A stretch of 42,030 nt of DNA, from the NCBI GenBank assembly GCA_000969725.1, contig JXSR01S047825.1, one strand, 5' to 3'. Position 1 is the first letter of the stretch, and each line of letters starts with the position of its first letter. Below the pieces are notes generated by a model, which was given only the letters and a program-made list of their open reading frames with translations, was not told the origin of the DNA and made no database searches. The stretch comes from Ophiothrix spiculata (taxonomy: Eukaryota > Echinodermata > Ophiuroidea > Amphilepidida > Ophiotrichidae). The position numbers were made by a program, and so were the translations under genes. Below are positions 33,086-42,030 of this stretch, piece by piece.

Positions 33086-34339
33086 AATTGGAGCCACTGA
33101 TCACATTGACCAGCCACTATTGAGAAATAGTAATCAAATGAGTTATGAAATATATGGGGATAAAGTGTCGGGGGCCTGAATTAACCACATGCAGAATGAT
33201 CGTTGTCACCTCCTTTTGCCAAAAAATGTGCTCATTAGAATATCCCTGTTTACAATACTTGTTTAGGAGAAATTGTAGTCCCATTATCCGAGTTGGCTAA
33301 ACTTTACAGTTTGAAGTGAATTCCCCAAACTAATAGCAATAATAGAAGATTAATTTGCATGACATGACTTTTTTGATGCGGTCTTATCTCTTTACATTCC
33401 AAAATCAGTGGAGCCCATATTCACAAATAGAAGAATACCCGAAGTGTAGGAATAAAACATGGAATGGTCAACCTTATTGGCATATTTTGATATTTTATCT
33501 GGAATTTGCGAGCTGCTAGTAATAAGAAGTTTGATGACAAATACATGGTTTGTTTTAAGATTGTAGTTGTCCTATCCGAGGACAAAATGTCAAAACTTGG
33601 CAAAAATGTGTTAGTTTGTGCTAAGTCTACTATCCGTCTTATTTTATTTGGTATATCAGACAAACTTTAGGCCCTACATCCATAGGGTGTTCCTATGTAA
33701 CTTAAACAGTGACCAAAAGGTGTTTTAAGTTCTTCCCACCATTCAATTCAAACTGTTACTTCCACAGCTTATGAACCAACTGCCACAGACTTGCATGATA
33801 AAACTACTGATGGAAAACTTGCTATATTGTTAACAAATACCACTTCGTCAATTTTCTTCAATCCCAAAATACAGTTTGAAATGGAGGAAATTCAAAATCT
33901 TTACCACACAAATGAATGTAGTAGTGGAATGACCTTCGTGAATGTTCCATTGGGTTATTCATATTTACTGAAATGTTGCTGTGTGTTATGGGAAGAGCTT
34001 TAATCACCCTTTGAACAGTGACATAAAGCAATGACTTGAGACAAGTTTCATGAGTACTTTTTATTAATACGACCTCTAACCAAAACAAAGGTTCATTGTC
34101 TGTGTGGCACTTCACACGGAAACATTTAACAAGGCCATGCCACAAATAAAGGCAACAGTGTATGGATACTATTTGAAAAAAAATCTTAAATTATTAATAG
34201 ATTTTTAAATTATAAATAGAATGTCAAGATAAACAGGTTGTGATAAAATCATTAACGTTCATTTTATCTCTTCGGAAATGTATGTGTCAAAAATTGTTGG
34301 TTTCCATAGAGAGGCAAACCAAGCAACGACCGCACCCAA
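33086..34339. other. Intergenic sequence, nothing recognised
   Basis: Short open frames on both strands (for example 33421-33663 and 33791-34003) have no domain signature, splice context or conserved start. AT-rich throughout. Confidence 0.45.
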
Positions 34340-34690
34340 ACCAACCCACCAACCAAGCAAACCAAGATAAAGCGAGCCCTACCCAGCAAGCACGTGCGCA
34401 CTAAAGAAACACCGTATCAAGGACGTAGACGGACTACTGACTGACTCTCGCAAGTAAGTAGCCAGCCGGAAGGATAGGGAGAGGCAAGCAAAAAAAACAC
34501 AAAAAAAAAAACAAATAGGTCAAAAAAAATAACGACAGAAAAAAACCGTCCCTTTAAAACAATAATGAAATGCAAAAACCTTAAAAAGTCCAAAAATCAA
34601 ACAAAAAACCTAAAAACTAAAAAAAAGGGGAAAAAAATGGGTGAAGAAAAAAAAAGGAACCGGGAAACAAAATTTCACTTAAACCTGGAC
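34340..34690. repeat. A/C-rich low-complexity tract
   Basis: CCAACC/CAAGC-rich words followed by long A runs with scattered C and G. It may be simple-repeat decay or the 3' tail of a retroposon, but no head was recognised. Confidence 0.6.
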
Positions 34691-34703
34691 TATTTTTAAA
34701 CCT

Positions 34704-34872
34704 GGGCCCTATTTCACTAACATTAAGCAATGATTGCTAACCCCGTTATAATCCCTAAACTCCAAAAATGATCGCTAAATTGTTAAAAATACCCGCTATC
34801 TAGCGATTATTTTTGGAGTTAGCGATCAAAACGGGGTAAGCGACCATCGCTAAATGTTAGTGAAATTGGCCC
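34704..34872. mobile_element. Foldback MITE, family D-like (GGGCC-TATTTCACTAACAT ends)
   Basis: GGGCCCTATTTCACTAACAT and AATGTTAGTGAAATTGGCCC are inverted, and the interior is also palindromic (CTCCAAAAATGATCGCTAA against TTTTTGGAGTTAGCGATC). The end motif TATTTCACTAACAT is identical to that at 9887-9900, although the interiors differ. Confidence 0.88.
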
Positions 34873-35618
34873 TTGGTCTAACTTTTGTGTATACGGACCC
34901 ATATTTTTCAATAGCAATGTGTACATAAATGCCAGTGTGTATAGTATATTGAGAGTTTCTATTTTTAGTGTAATTATCCATAGCAGATTTCTATTGCTAT
35001 ATTGGCATGCTACTAAAATAATTGGAGAGCTCAATAATGAATGACATCTATGATCTGCCCAAATCAGCTCTGTACAGCAGGATGTGCCCATGTTCACGAG
35101 TCAGTCAAGTATATCCATGACCATAGACAAGTCATATGGTCATATACTCTTGACCTATTCATATGAGAAGAGACATCTGTGGGAATCTGATTTGGATTGT
35201 GTTTTTTTTTTAAGATGCAAAAATGGGTTGTCCAATTATTTTAGTAGTGTGGCAATATTTAAGTTGCAGAATTATATGGGAGATTCCAAACTTAGTATTA
35301 TACCACCACACGTGAGGTGCTGAATCACGATGCAGCTCAATTTGCGAGTGTTCCGGTCGTTGACAAAAGGCATATAATTCCGTGTCAGTTGTCGTCTTGG
35401 TTTGTTTCTTGTGCGCAAAACGACTGCCCCTATTTTTTGTACCTTTATCAATTTGCAAGTGCAAAATTCTGCATCCTGCTTGTCATTGAGGCTTGGGTTG
35501 CTACTTTAGCGCGACAACTACTGTGTTGAGTTTTGCTCCTCCAATTTTCCAATGTACATGTAAATTAAGTTATGTTGATCAGTTTGGATAACCAAACTTG
35601 ATTACTGTACAAGTTGTA
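34873..35618. other. Intergenic sequence, nothing recognised
   Basis: No coding or repeat features beyond short inverted words around 35095-35155. Confidence 0.4.
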
Positions 35619-35693
35619 TTTTTCGCGGTACATTTATTTTCGCACTTTACGTGCTCAACCCGTCTAGTGCGAAAATAATTGTACCGCGAAAAT
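35619..35693. repeat. 75-bp near-perfect palindrome
   Basis: TTTCGCGGTACATTTATTTT with CGCACT pairs with AGTGCG and AAAATAATTGTACCGCGAAA. A related half-decayed copy lies near 17735-17790. It is likely a tiny MITE. Confidence 0.8.
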
Positions 35694-36874
35694 GGTTTGT
35701 ATCTACTGAGAGACGATTTTTATCTTGGTTTTTATTTAACACATTTTTCTTATGGTTTGGAAGATGGAACCTGATGAATATGATAGAATACACTTCAAAG
35801 GTAACGTTTCTGATAAAATTCGACCTTGGACCTGATTTTCAACTATGCTCAGCTTCAATGATGGCCCGTATCTCGTAATTGTATGCCGACATTAAGGTAC
35901 CTTTCTATATGAAAGGTCACATATTATTATTGTATTTAATGCACATTTTGAAATGGTGCAAAATACCTTCCTGTGGGACCTTTAGGCATGAGAGTTTTGG
36001 GGGATTTTGCAGGATTTAAGATGGCCACTTTTTAGAAAAGTAATTAAAATCCAAAATGTGTGGTTATGTATTCCCGATTTACTGCTAACTTTTATTACCG
36101 CATCCATTGAGCTGCTTAAGCTATCATACTTAGCGAGCAAGTCATTTTGCAGATGTTAGCCACTTTGAAATATGTTATATACTTTAGTTAATTAATTTTG
36201 TCAAGACTGGGGGTCAATGGTCCACAGTTCAAGAGAAAGTGCTTTGTATCATTTTACAAATATTATAGAGCAATAAATATTTGTTTATATACATCATCCA
36301 GGGGAGGGGTAATTACATTGACAAGGTATACGTATATATGGGCCTGCCTTTTGGGGAGGGTTTTTCACAGATTTTGGTATAGCAATCACCTGGTTTCATT
36401 TCAAATGAATGCACCTAATTTGCCTAAATTGGGTGTATTTTGGAAAATTTATGTACTGAGGGTTGGTATAGAAATGGTTAAATTTTCAAAGTCCAGCAGG
36501 CAAATAAGCTTACAAAATTGTTTGAAGACCCCCCCCCCCCCCGGTACATCATGCACAGTAATTTACAATAATTGCTTATCCAGCTTTTACTTCATAATTC
36601 TGCATGTAGCATTTAAAGGAATACAAATATCTTCATTACCCTAGTAATTACAATTACTGATATTTCCTGAGGATCAAGCAAAAAGTATTTGTCAAACTAT
36701 TTCATACATGATTAGGATTGTGATTATTTGTAAGCAAAGGCATCTTAATCGTAGTCCATTTTTCTATAAAAACAGAAGCAAAGTATAATCTTTCACCTTC
36801 ATTTTAAGGCTACTAAGGCTCCATGAAAGTGGACAGTATTAATAGGCCAAGTATGCAACAGATTAGGCAAAAAA
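35694..36874. other. Intergenic sequence, nothing recognised
   Basis: The open frame at 36198-36644 (148 codons) is the longest in the window but runs across a 16-base C run, has no domain and no splice context. I do not consider it a gene. Confidence 0.5.
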
Positions 36875-37206
36875 AGGTTTGTCTCAGAAACCCGCACGCA
36901 TTGCTATGTGGAAATGAATTTAGCGTGTAGAGCTACATGCTGGTCTTTATCTCTTTTTTTTATCGAGAGTAATCTAGCGATCGACTGCTGTCCGGGTTGC
37001 TGTCATTTGCTGTTGCAATTTTACCTTAAATTTTACGTTTTACATCAACTGTCAAGACTTCCCGTAGTTAAAACGGGCGGAATCATACTTACACCCGTAT
37101 GTTGGGCATTCAAAATTTCAGAGCATTTAAAAAAAAAAGAATAGCGCATACCACTTAGATTAAAAATTGGATAGTGTTTTTGCAGATGGTTTCTAAGAAA
37201 AACCTT
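36875..37206 (+). mobile_element. MITE family G, copy 2
   Basis: AAGGTTTGTCTCAGAAACCC pairs with GGTTTCTAAGAAAAACCTT. The interior matches 28142-28492 with an extra ~30 bases near 36922 (GTGTAGAGCTACATGCTGG). Confidence 0.9.
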
Positions 37207-37355
37207 TTTTTTTTCTAAAGTAGAGGGAGTAATAAAACAAAACATATATGTATTCATTTTGCTAAAATGATCTGAAAGTTAAAATTGTAAGATTAAGATT
37301 GGCAGCATAATGATGAAAATCCCAGATTTGTTGACGAGATAAGAACTCTGTATGA

Positions 37356-37708
37356 ACCAAGGAAATTTTATAGGGGAATATGGAATCGTCGCCATCTTGT
37401 GTCGCTCATGGAGCAGAGTTATTGTACCTCATGATATATTCGGAATTTGAGCAGATATCCAGGCAGATTGTGTAAACCTTCACTTGACGCATACACAGCA
37501 TGTGCAATTTGTTTCAAGAGCAAACCGCATCTGCGTTTCAAGTATCGTGTACTGCGACTTGCTCTGATCAATGAACGCCAATTTTCCCGCTAATCCGTAC
37601 CGTATTGAAGTGGTACACGCAAAATGCTGGCGGTACAATATCTCAACCCCCATTAGCGACAATCCAAGATGGGCGCCATCCCAGATTCCCCTATATAAGT
37701 TCCTTGGT
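37356..37708. mobile_element. MITE with ACCAAGGAA...TTCCTTGGT ends
   Basis: ACCAAGGAAATTTTATAGGG with GAAT pairs with ATTCCCCTATATAAG and TTCCTTGGT. Sub-terminal CGCCATCTTG / AAGATGGGCGCC extends the match. The interior has CGTACCGTATTGAAGTGGTA and other GC-richer words. It is non-coding. Confidence 0.82.
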
Positions 37709-38365
37709 ATGGCCACACGTAAAAGGCAGAATCACCATGGACCTCAGTTTTAATTAGTTGTAATCATTTTGTATGTTTATTAATGTTCATGTAGGGTAAA
37801 ATTTGGTATTTTTGCTATGTCAGGTAACTTCACTCCTGAAATAAGAAATTCATGAATACCTCTCAATATTGAATTGCGTACATCAATCAACAGAAAGGGC
37901 AAACTTACGCGACAACATCAAATTTACCCAACTGCAATATGCATGGCTATGGCTATGGCGAGAACCTACCTACAAAACAAACAAAAAAATATAGAAAACT
38001 TTTTTTAACAAGTTAGGTGGTCTATGTCTAATTTGAACCTTTAACATGCATCGTAGATATGAATAATACCCCAAATCTTCAAATATATATTATTTGTCTA
38101 ATCACATTGAAGAAATTATATTTCAACAACATGCCTTTTTCAAATGAGCGAAGACCATCTTTCAACTTCTTTTCAATATTTGGTTGAGCATATTCAACCT
38201 TTTTTAGATTGAATACAAAATTACATGAGAGTTTTCCACACTAAAGTAGCTTGACTCATCAACATCATAATGAAATGAGTCAAAATCAGAATGCATATTT
38301 GCCCTATTATCAATTACATTTCCAGTCCTTTACCGTATGACATACTGCATGCCTATTTTTATCCA
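37709..38365. other. Intergenic sequence, nothing recognised
   Basis: AT-rich, no features supported. Confidence 0.4.
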
Positions 38366-38803
38366 CCCAGCGTTCGAAATTCTGGTTGTCCGGTTGTCCG
38401 GGACAACCAAATCTAGCGCCGGACAACCTAAATTAATGCTGTGGTTGTCCGACGGACAACCATAATTTTTCGAAGTCAAATAAACATACTTCTTAGCATG
38501 TTTATTTCAAAACGGAACCTTTGATAAAATTGTAAAATTTTTGAGCATTTTTTCTGATCGCCGTAAAAAATATGACTTTTTATCAATTTGCTGTTAAAAA
38601 AAAATTAGAAGTAGGTGTCTCGTAGTTGTCTGTGCGCTTGGGAGACTTTTTTTTTTTTTTTTTGCTTGTCAGTTTTGAAAAGGTACGTCAAAAAATTCTG
38701 GCGCCGCGCCTGACGGACAACCAAATTTCTGACGGACAACCAAAAATTACAACCTGGTTGTCCGTCGGACAACCATGTTTTTTTCCTTAATTCGAACGCT
38801 GGG
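38366..38803. mobile_element. MITE with CCCAGCGTTCGAA ends and GTTGTCCG subrepeats
   Basis: CCCAGCGTTCGAA (38366) and TTCGAACGCTGGG (to 38803) are perfect inverted repeats. Just inside each end are multiple GGTTGTCCG / CGGACAACC words (at least ten in total, in both orientations). No clear target duplication was found. Confidence 0.85.
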
Positions 38804-39255
38804 CATGAAACTGCAATACTGCCCTCGATAAAGGTTATCAAGTAGAGCAGAGACTGAAGAGGGCTTCTAGCAGGATATTTACCATACCAGCAAAAAGTGG
38901 ATTTCATTTAACCAGTCGAGGTGTAGGGATAATTTTCATTTGGAAAAAAAAATGGCAGCCAAACTGGAAAGGGTTTACTAAGTTTTAACAGGTTGAAATA
39001 TTGTTTTCACTTTTCATCGCTGAACGTTGAAACTGCGATAATATTGAACATACCTGCTGGATTATTTAATCAAACTGCAAAGAAAATTTTACTAGCTTAC
39101 TCAAAATGGACAACAAGCACTTTTTTTGCAATATGTGTTACATACCATATATATATGAAATGTTATTTTTTCCCCTTCAATACTATCTACGATGTGTAAA
39201 AATAACTGTGTTGCATACACTGCAAATAATATTTGATACCAGTAAAGAAGGTACA
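38804..39255. other. Intergenic sequence, nothing recognised
   Basis: AT-rich, no features supported. Confidence 0.4.
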
Positions 39256-39401
39256 TTAAGAGCTTGGTCACAATAACTCGTACAAACCGTTACGGACCAC
39301 GAGCACGAGGAAAGCGAACAGCGAGGATGCGCGTGGTCTTATTAGATGGACTAAACACTGCTCGCAACTGTTCGTACGAGTTATTGTGACCAAGCTCTTA
39401 A
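39256..39401. mobile_element. 146-bp MITE with perfect 28-bp inverted repeats and TTAA at both ends
   Basis: TTAAGAGCTTGGTCACAATA with ACTCGTAC is mirrored exactly by GTACGAGT and TATTGTGACCAAGCTCTTAA. TTAA at both ends suggests a piggyBac-style target. The centre is GC-rich (GAGCACGAGGAAAGCGAACA). The perfect arms indicate recent activity. Confidence 0.9.
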
Positions 39402-39632
39402 TTGGGTTCTATAACAAGTTGCACTGTATTCTTTAAGCAAAACATAGATTGGAATTTGCCAGAGAGGTGAGATGTTCTTGCAAATGGATTTCCAGGAACT
39501 GTTAACTGGACAAAATAACTTTGTCACGACTATTTATTGTTTTCATAGAAGATTTTCCAATAAAAGATTAATATTATATGAAGATTTAGATTTGTTGTCT
39601 TTTTATGTGATGCTAAGTATCACATAAATAGA

Positions 39633-39925
39633 GTTCTCGCTAGCTCAGTTGGTTAGTTCTCGAACTGTTAAACATAAGATATCGATCGTTCGAGTCCAGC
39701 TCGGAGCTGAATGTGCGAAAACTGTATATTCTATGAGGGTGTGAATTGCTCAAGCTAGGGTTGCGCCAATATGTAGGCCGCAGTAAGCCCTTTGGCCCCA
39801 GGGAGTCCAGGTAGTGATTTAACCTTACTAAATGACTAGAACTGCTCTGAAAAGTGTGCTGAGGCCGTGTGGAATTACAAGTCAGGGGGACTGCGTAGTG
39901 CACTATAAATCACCTGCAATTTATA
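39633..39925 (+). mobile_element. Second tRNA-derived SINE
   Basis: The head has TAGCTCAGTTGGTTAG (A box) and CGTTCGAGTCC (B box), with CTGTTAA at the anticodon-loop position (asparagine GTT-like). Stems are too degraded for a real tRNA. The ~200-bp body ends with AGTGCACTATAAATCACC, a tail style typical of SINEs that share a LINE 3' end. Its family differs from the SINE at 18068. Confidence 0.78.
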
Positions 39926-40499
39926 TATTATTTAAGTGTGTGACAACAAGTGGTTTATTGTAAAGCTTCTGTTCAAAAAAATCAACATTTCATTTTACAT
40001 ATATTCGGTTTTCCGTATTACACAAAATCGTGTTTAAGTGAAAAATGGTTGGGAGGTCGATTTTTAGATATTGTAAGTAGTATACCATGTCAGTTTTCAT
40101 TAGGGTGGGGAGGGGGAGTTAAGTAGCAGGAGCAGGATTACGAATTTTGACGAGGATGTATTTCAAAAATCCTGCTCTCTGATTGGTCAATGCGCACAAT
40201 GTGGGCGTGGTTTAGGTTTATAATAAAGGATGACAAATTAAACCCCTTAAGAGTGGGGAGTGAGAGTTCAGGAGCAGGGAGCAGTAAATTCCGATTTCAG
40301 ATTTTGTACAAAATTCCGAACCCTTGAGAAAATTCCAAAACATATACCTTTTTAGTGGAAACTACTGAGGCCCGATTTTAATGGGCTTTTGTTTGAAAAC
40401 TTTGATTGGTCAGTTTCAAATTATGTTTAGGTTATTAGTACTAGGAGGTCGTGGTAAGGTTAGGACCAGGGATTGACTTCTGATTGGTTGTTTTGGGCA
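39926..40499. other. Intergenic sequence, nothing recognised
   Basis: No coding feature. CTCTGATTGGTCAATGCGC near 40180 recurs loosely at 41975 (CTCTGATTGGTCAATTG), so a dispersed repeat edge is possible. Confidence 0.4.
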
Positions 40500-40814
40500 T
40501 GCGCCAGAGGTGGTTTTCAGGATATCCCACAATGCATTATTCTGATACACTGATATATAATAGGCAATAATGGTTTTCTGGACAAGGGGCTATTAGGAAT
40601 TTGAGAATTCCATTGAGTAGTACTCATATATCTTTCTAGGGATGTGTTTCTTTTCACAATAGCCCAGTGTTTACCCACATTGCTGACACCTCAAAAACCT
40701 CAGCAACCTGTACATAAGTATAGGAGTTGAATTGGATTTGCAGGCATATTGTACAATCAGTGTATCAGAATAATGCATTGTGGGATATCCTGAAAACCAC
40801 CTCTGGGCATGCGC
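40500..40814. repeat. Inverted repeat, ~55-bp arms
   Basis: CAGAGGTGGTTTTCAGGATA, TCCCACAATGCATTATTCTG, ATACACTGAT on the left is mirrored on the right (ATCAGTGTATCAGAATAATG to CCTGAAAACCACCTCTGGGC). GCATGCGC lies at both outer ends. The ~200-bp interior shows no coding. It may be a MITE or part of one. Confidence 0.82.
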
Positions 40815-41169
40815 AGTAGATTTTAGGGGCTCTAAAGCCATGAAAATTCCAAAATTGATCTCTTGGTTGAAAATCATATGCCGAGTTTTACTAGTTTAAT
40901 TTTGAATGGCATGTGTGGATAATTACTTTCACGTTTGAATAGGGGTCCAGGTAAGGTTGTTAGAACTAGGGTTGGTTGGGCGGTATGGTTATTTGTGAAA
41001 AGTAGGTGCGGGCGATATGACCATTTTCTAAAGTACCAGTGTTTGAAGGTCTGGGTTGCTATGGGAAAAGTTAGTGCAAGTCAGATTTGGGTTAGTTTCC
41101 ATAGCTTGGTCTAGTCAGTCCTGAAAAAACAGATTATCTTCTAGATCTACCTCTTTGACTTTGCCATCC

Positions 41170-41285
41170 TCCTCCTCCTGCCTCCTCTAACCTCCTCCTC
41201 CTCCATCTCCTCCTCCAACCTCCTTCCCCTCCTCCATCTCTTCCTCCTCCATCCTCCATTCTCCTCCTCCTCCATCCTCCTTTTC
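41170..41285. repeat. CTC/CCT microsatellite
   Basis: Long imperfect (CTC)n with CATC interruptions. Strict pyrimidine bias on the plus strand. Confidence 0.95.
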
Positions 41286-41291
41286 AGTTAG

Positions 41292-41536
41292 GCTACACAG
41301 ATACTGTCTTTTGAGGCGTAGTGAGAGTGATTACTCGCCGTCACTCTCCTTAAATGAAGCTGTGTAGATTTATTTATACTCACCCACCATTGGCATAAAC
41401 AATTGCAAGGCAGAATATGAATGATACAATTCCTTGCAAAATATGTCAAATCACTCTCCCACAGCTCACCTAAAAATCTGGAAGAGAGTGATTTGCAGCT
41501 CGCCTTGCATTTTTCAAAAGACAGTCCCTGGCTACA
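41292..41536. mobile_element. Candidate MITE with ACTGTCTTTTGA / TCAAAAGACAGT ends
   Basis: GGCTACACAGATACTGTCTTTTGA pairs imperfectly with TCAAAAGACAGTCCCTGGCT. The interior has GAGAGTGAT / ATCACTCTC words on both sides and TGCAAGGC repeats in both orientations. Confidence 0.6.
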
Positions 41537-41675
41537 CTACCTTGACCAGGTCTCAACTTGAAGGTTATTCGCCAAAAGGGTTACGTTGGGAGTGTTAAAG
41601 TTGATAAGAATTGCAATTTTTGTCAATATTCCACAATTCAGTGACAAATTACCTGTAAGTGTACTATAAACCGGT

Positions 41676-41825
41676 GCATGGGCGTCATTTCATTTTGAAG
41701 TGTGGGGGGGTCCGAGGGCAAACTTTGGGGGGGTCCGAGGGCAAATTTTCAAAACTGTGGGGGGGACACCTAATATTGTGGGGGGGGACGTGTCCCCCCT
41801 GTCCCCCCTGAAATGACGCCCATGC
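41676..41825. mobile_element. 150-bp MITE with GCATGGGCGTCATTTCA ends
   Basis: GCATGGGCGTCATTTCA and TGAAATGACGCCCATGC are perfect inverted repeats. The interior is a strongly strand-biased G-rich tract (GGGGGGGTCCGAGGGCAAA, repeated) that ends in GTCCCCCCTGTCCCCCC. This terminus style is common in marine invertebrate genomes. Confidence 0.85.
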
Positions 41826-42030
41826 TAGCAGGAATGTAAGTCCCCCGTTCTAATAATTGTCTGGGTTATACAGTGAAGTATAGGCTAACAACTCTCGCGC
41901 AACATTAGCTTCATGCTTTATTCCGTTATGGTCTATTCTGTCGGACGCACTGATGTCACAGACTAGAATGCTGTCCTCTGATTGGTCAATTGAGGCTGTT
42001 CCATGTTACTCCCTGGCGTGAAACATTGCA

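Noticed and set aside
36198..36644. Longest single open frame in the window (148 codons)
   Set aside because: It crosses a long C homopolymer, has biased low-complexity segments, no recognisable domain, no acceptor/donor context and no repeat-family protein similarity that I can see.
39633..39705. Functional tRNA-Asn gene
   Set aside because: Promoter boxes are visible but the stems are broken and a SINE-type body and tail follow.

Overview
The window is animal genomic DNA dominated by introns and transposable-element debris. It carries one gene that can be identified with confidence: the 3' part of SPOP (speckle-type POZ protein), on the + strand. SPOP is the substrate-recognition subunit of a CUL3 ubiquitin ligase. 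Five coding exons with canonical GT/AG boundaries lie at 6158-6285, 10330-10507, 21506-21684, 25190-25332 and 28564-28711. Spliced together they give 258 uninterrupted codons, matching human SPOP from about residue 118 (end of the MATH domain) through the BTB and BACK domains to the C-terminal basic tail. The start codon and most of the MATH domain lie upstream of position 1. The intron-rich gene, AT-rich sequence, tRNA-derived SINEs and very many short foldback (MITE) elements suggest a non-vertebrate metazoan, probably a marine deuterostome such as an echinoderm or hemichordate. That placement is an inference and is not secure.

Layout. 1-6157 is an intron with two tandem-repeat blocks at its left edge (a 7-bp-type AACTCGC repeat and a ~400-bp satellite-like unit), followed by several MITEs. 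6286-10329 is an intron holding MITEs and a tail-to-tail pair of fragments encoding the C-terminal end of a retroelement protein (probably Penelope-like). 10508-21505 is an 11-kb intron, essentially a stack of nested MITEs, segmental tandem duplications, one SINE and one ~1-kb element with long inverted repeats. 21685-25189 holds MITEs, a Tc1-like element, a hAT-like element and short tandem repeats. 25333-28563 begins with the most unusual structure in the window: nine further copies (the last partial) of a ~138-bp unit made from the 3' 80 bases of SPOP exon 4 plus its donor site and some intron. 28712 onward is the 3' UTR and about 13 kb of non-coding DNA with more MITEs, a second SINE and a 55-base assembly gap (30812-30866).

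There is no operon and no set of co-operating genes. The biological content is one conserved ubiquitin-ligase adaptor plus a transposon record. In two cases that record includes paralogous empty sites, so the insertion event and its TA target duplication can be read directly from this window.
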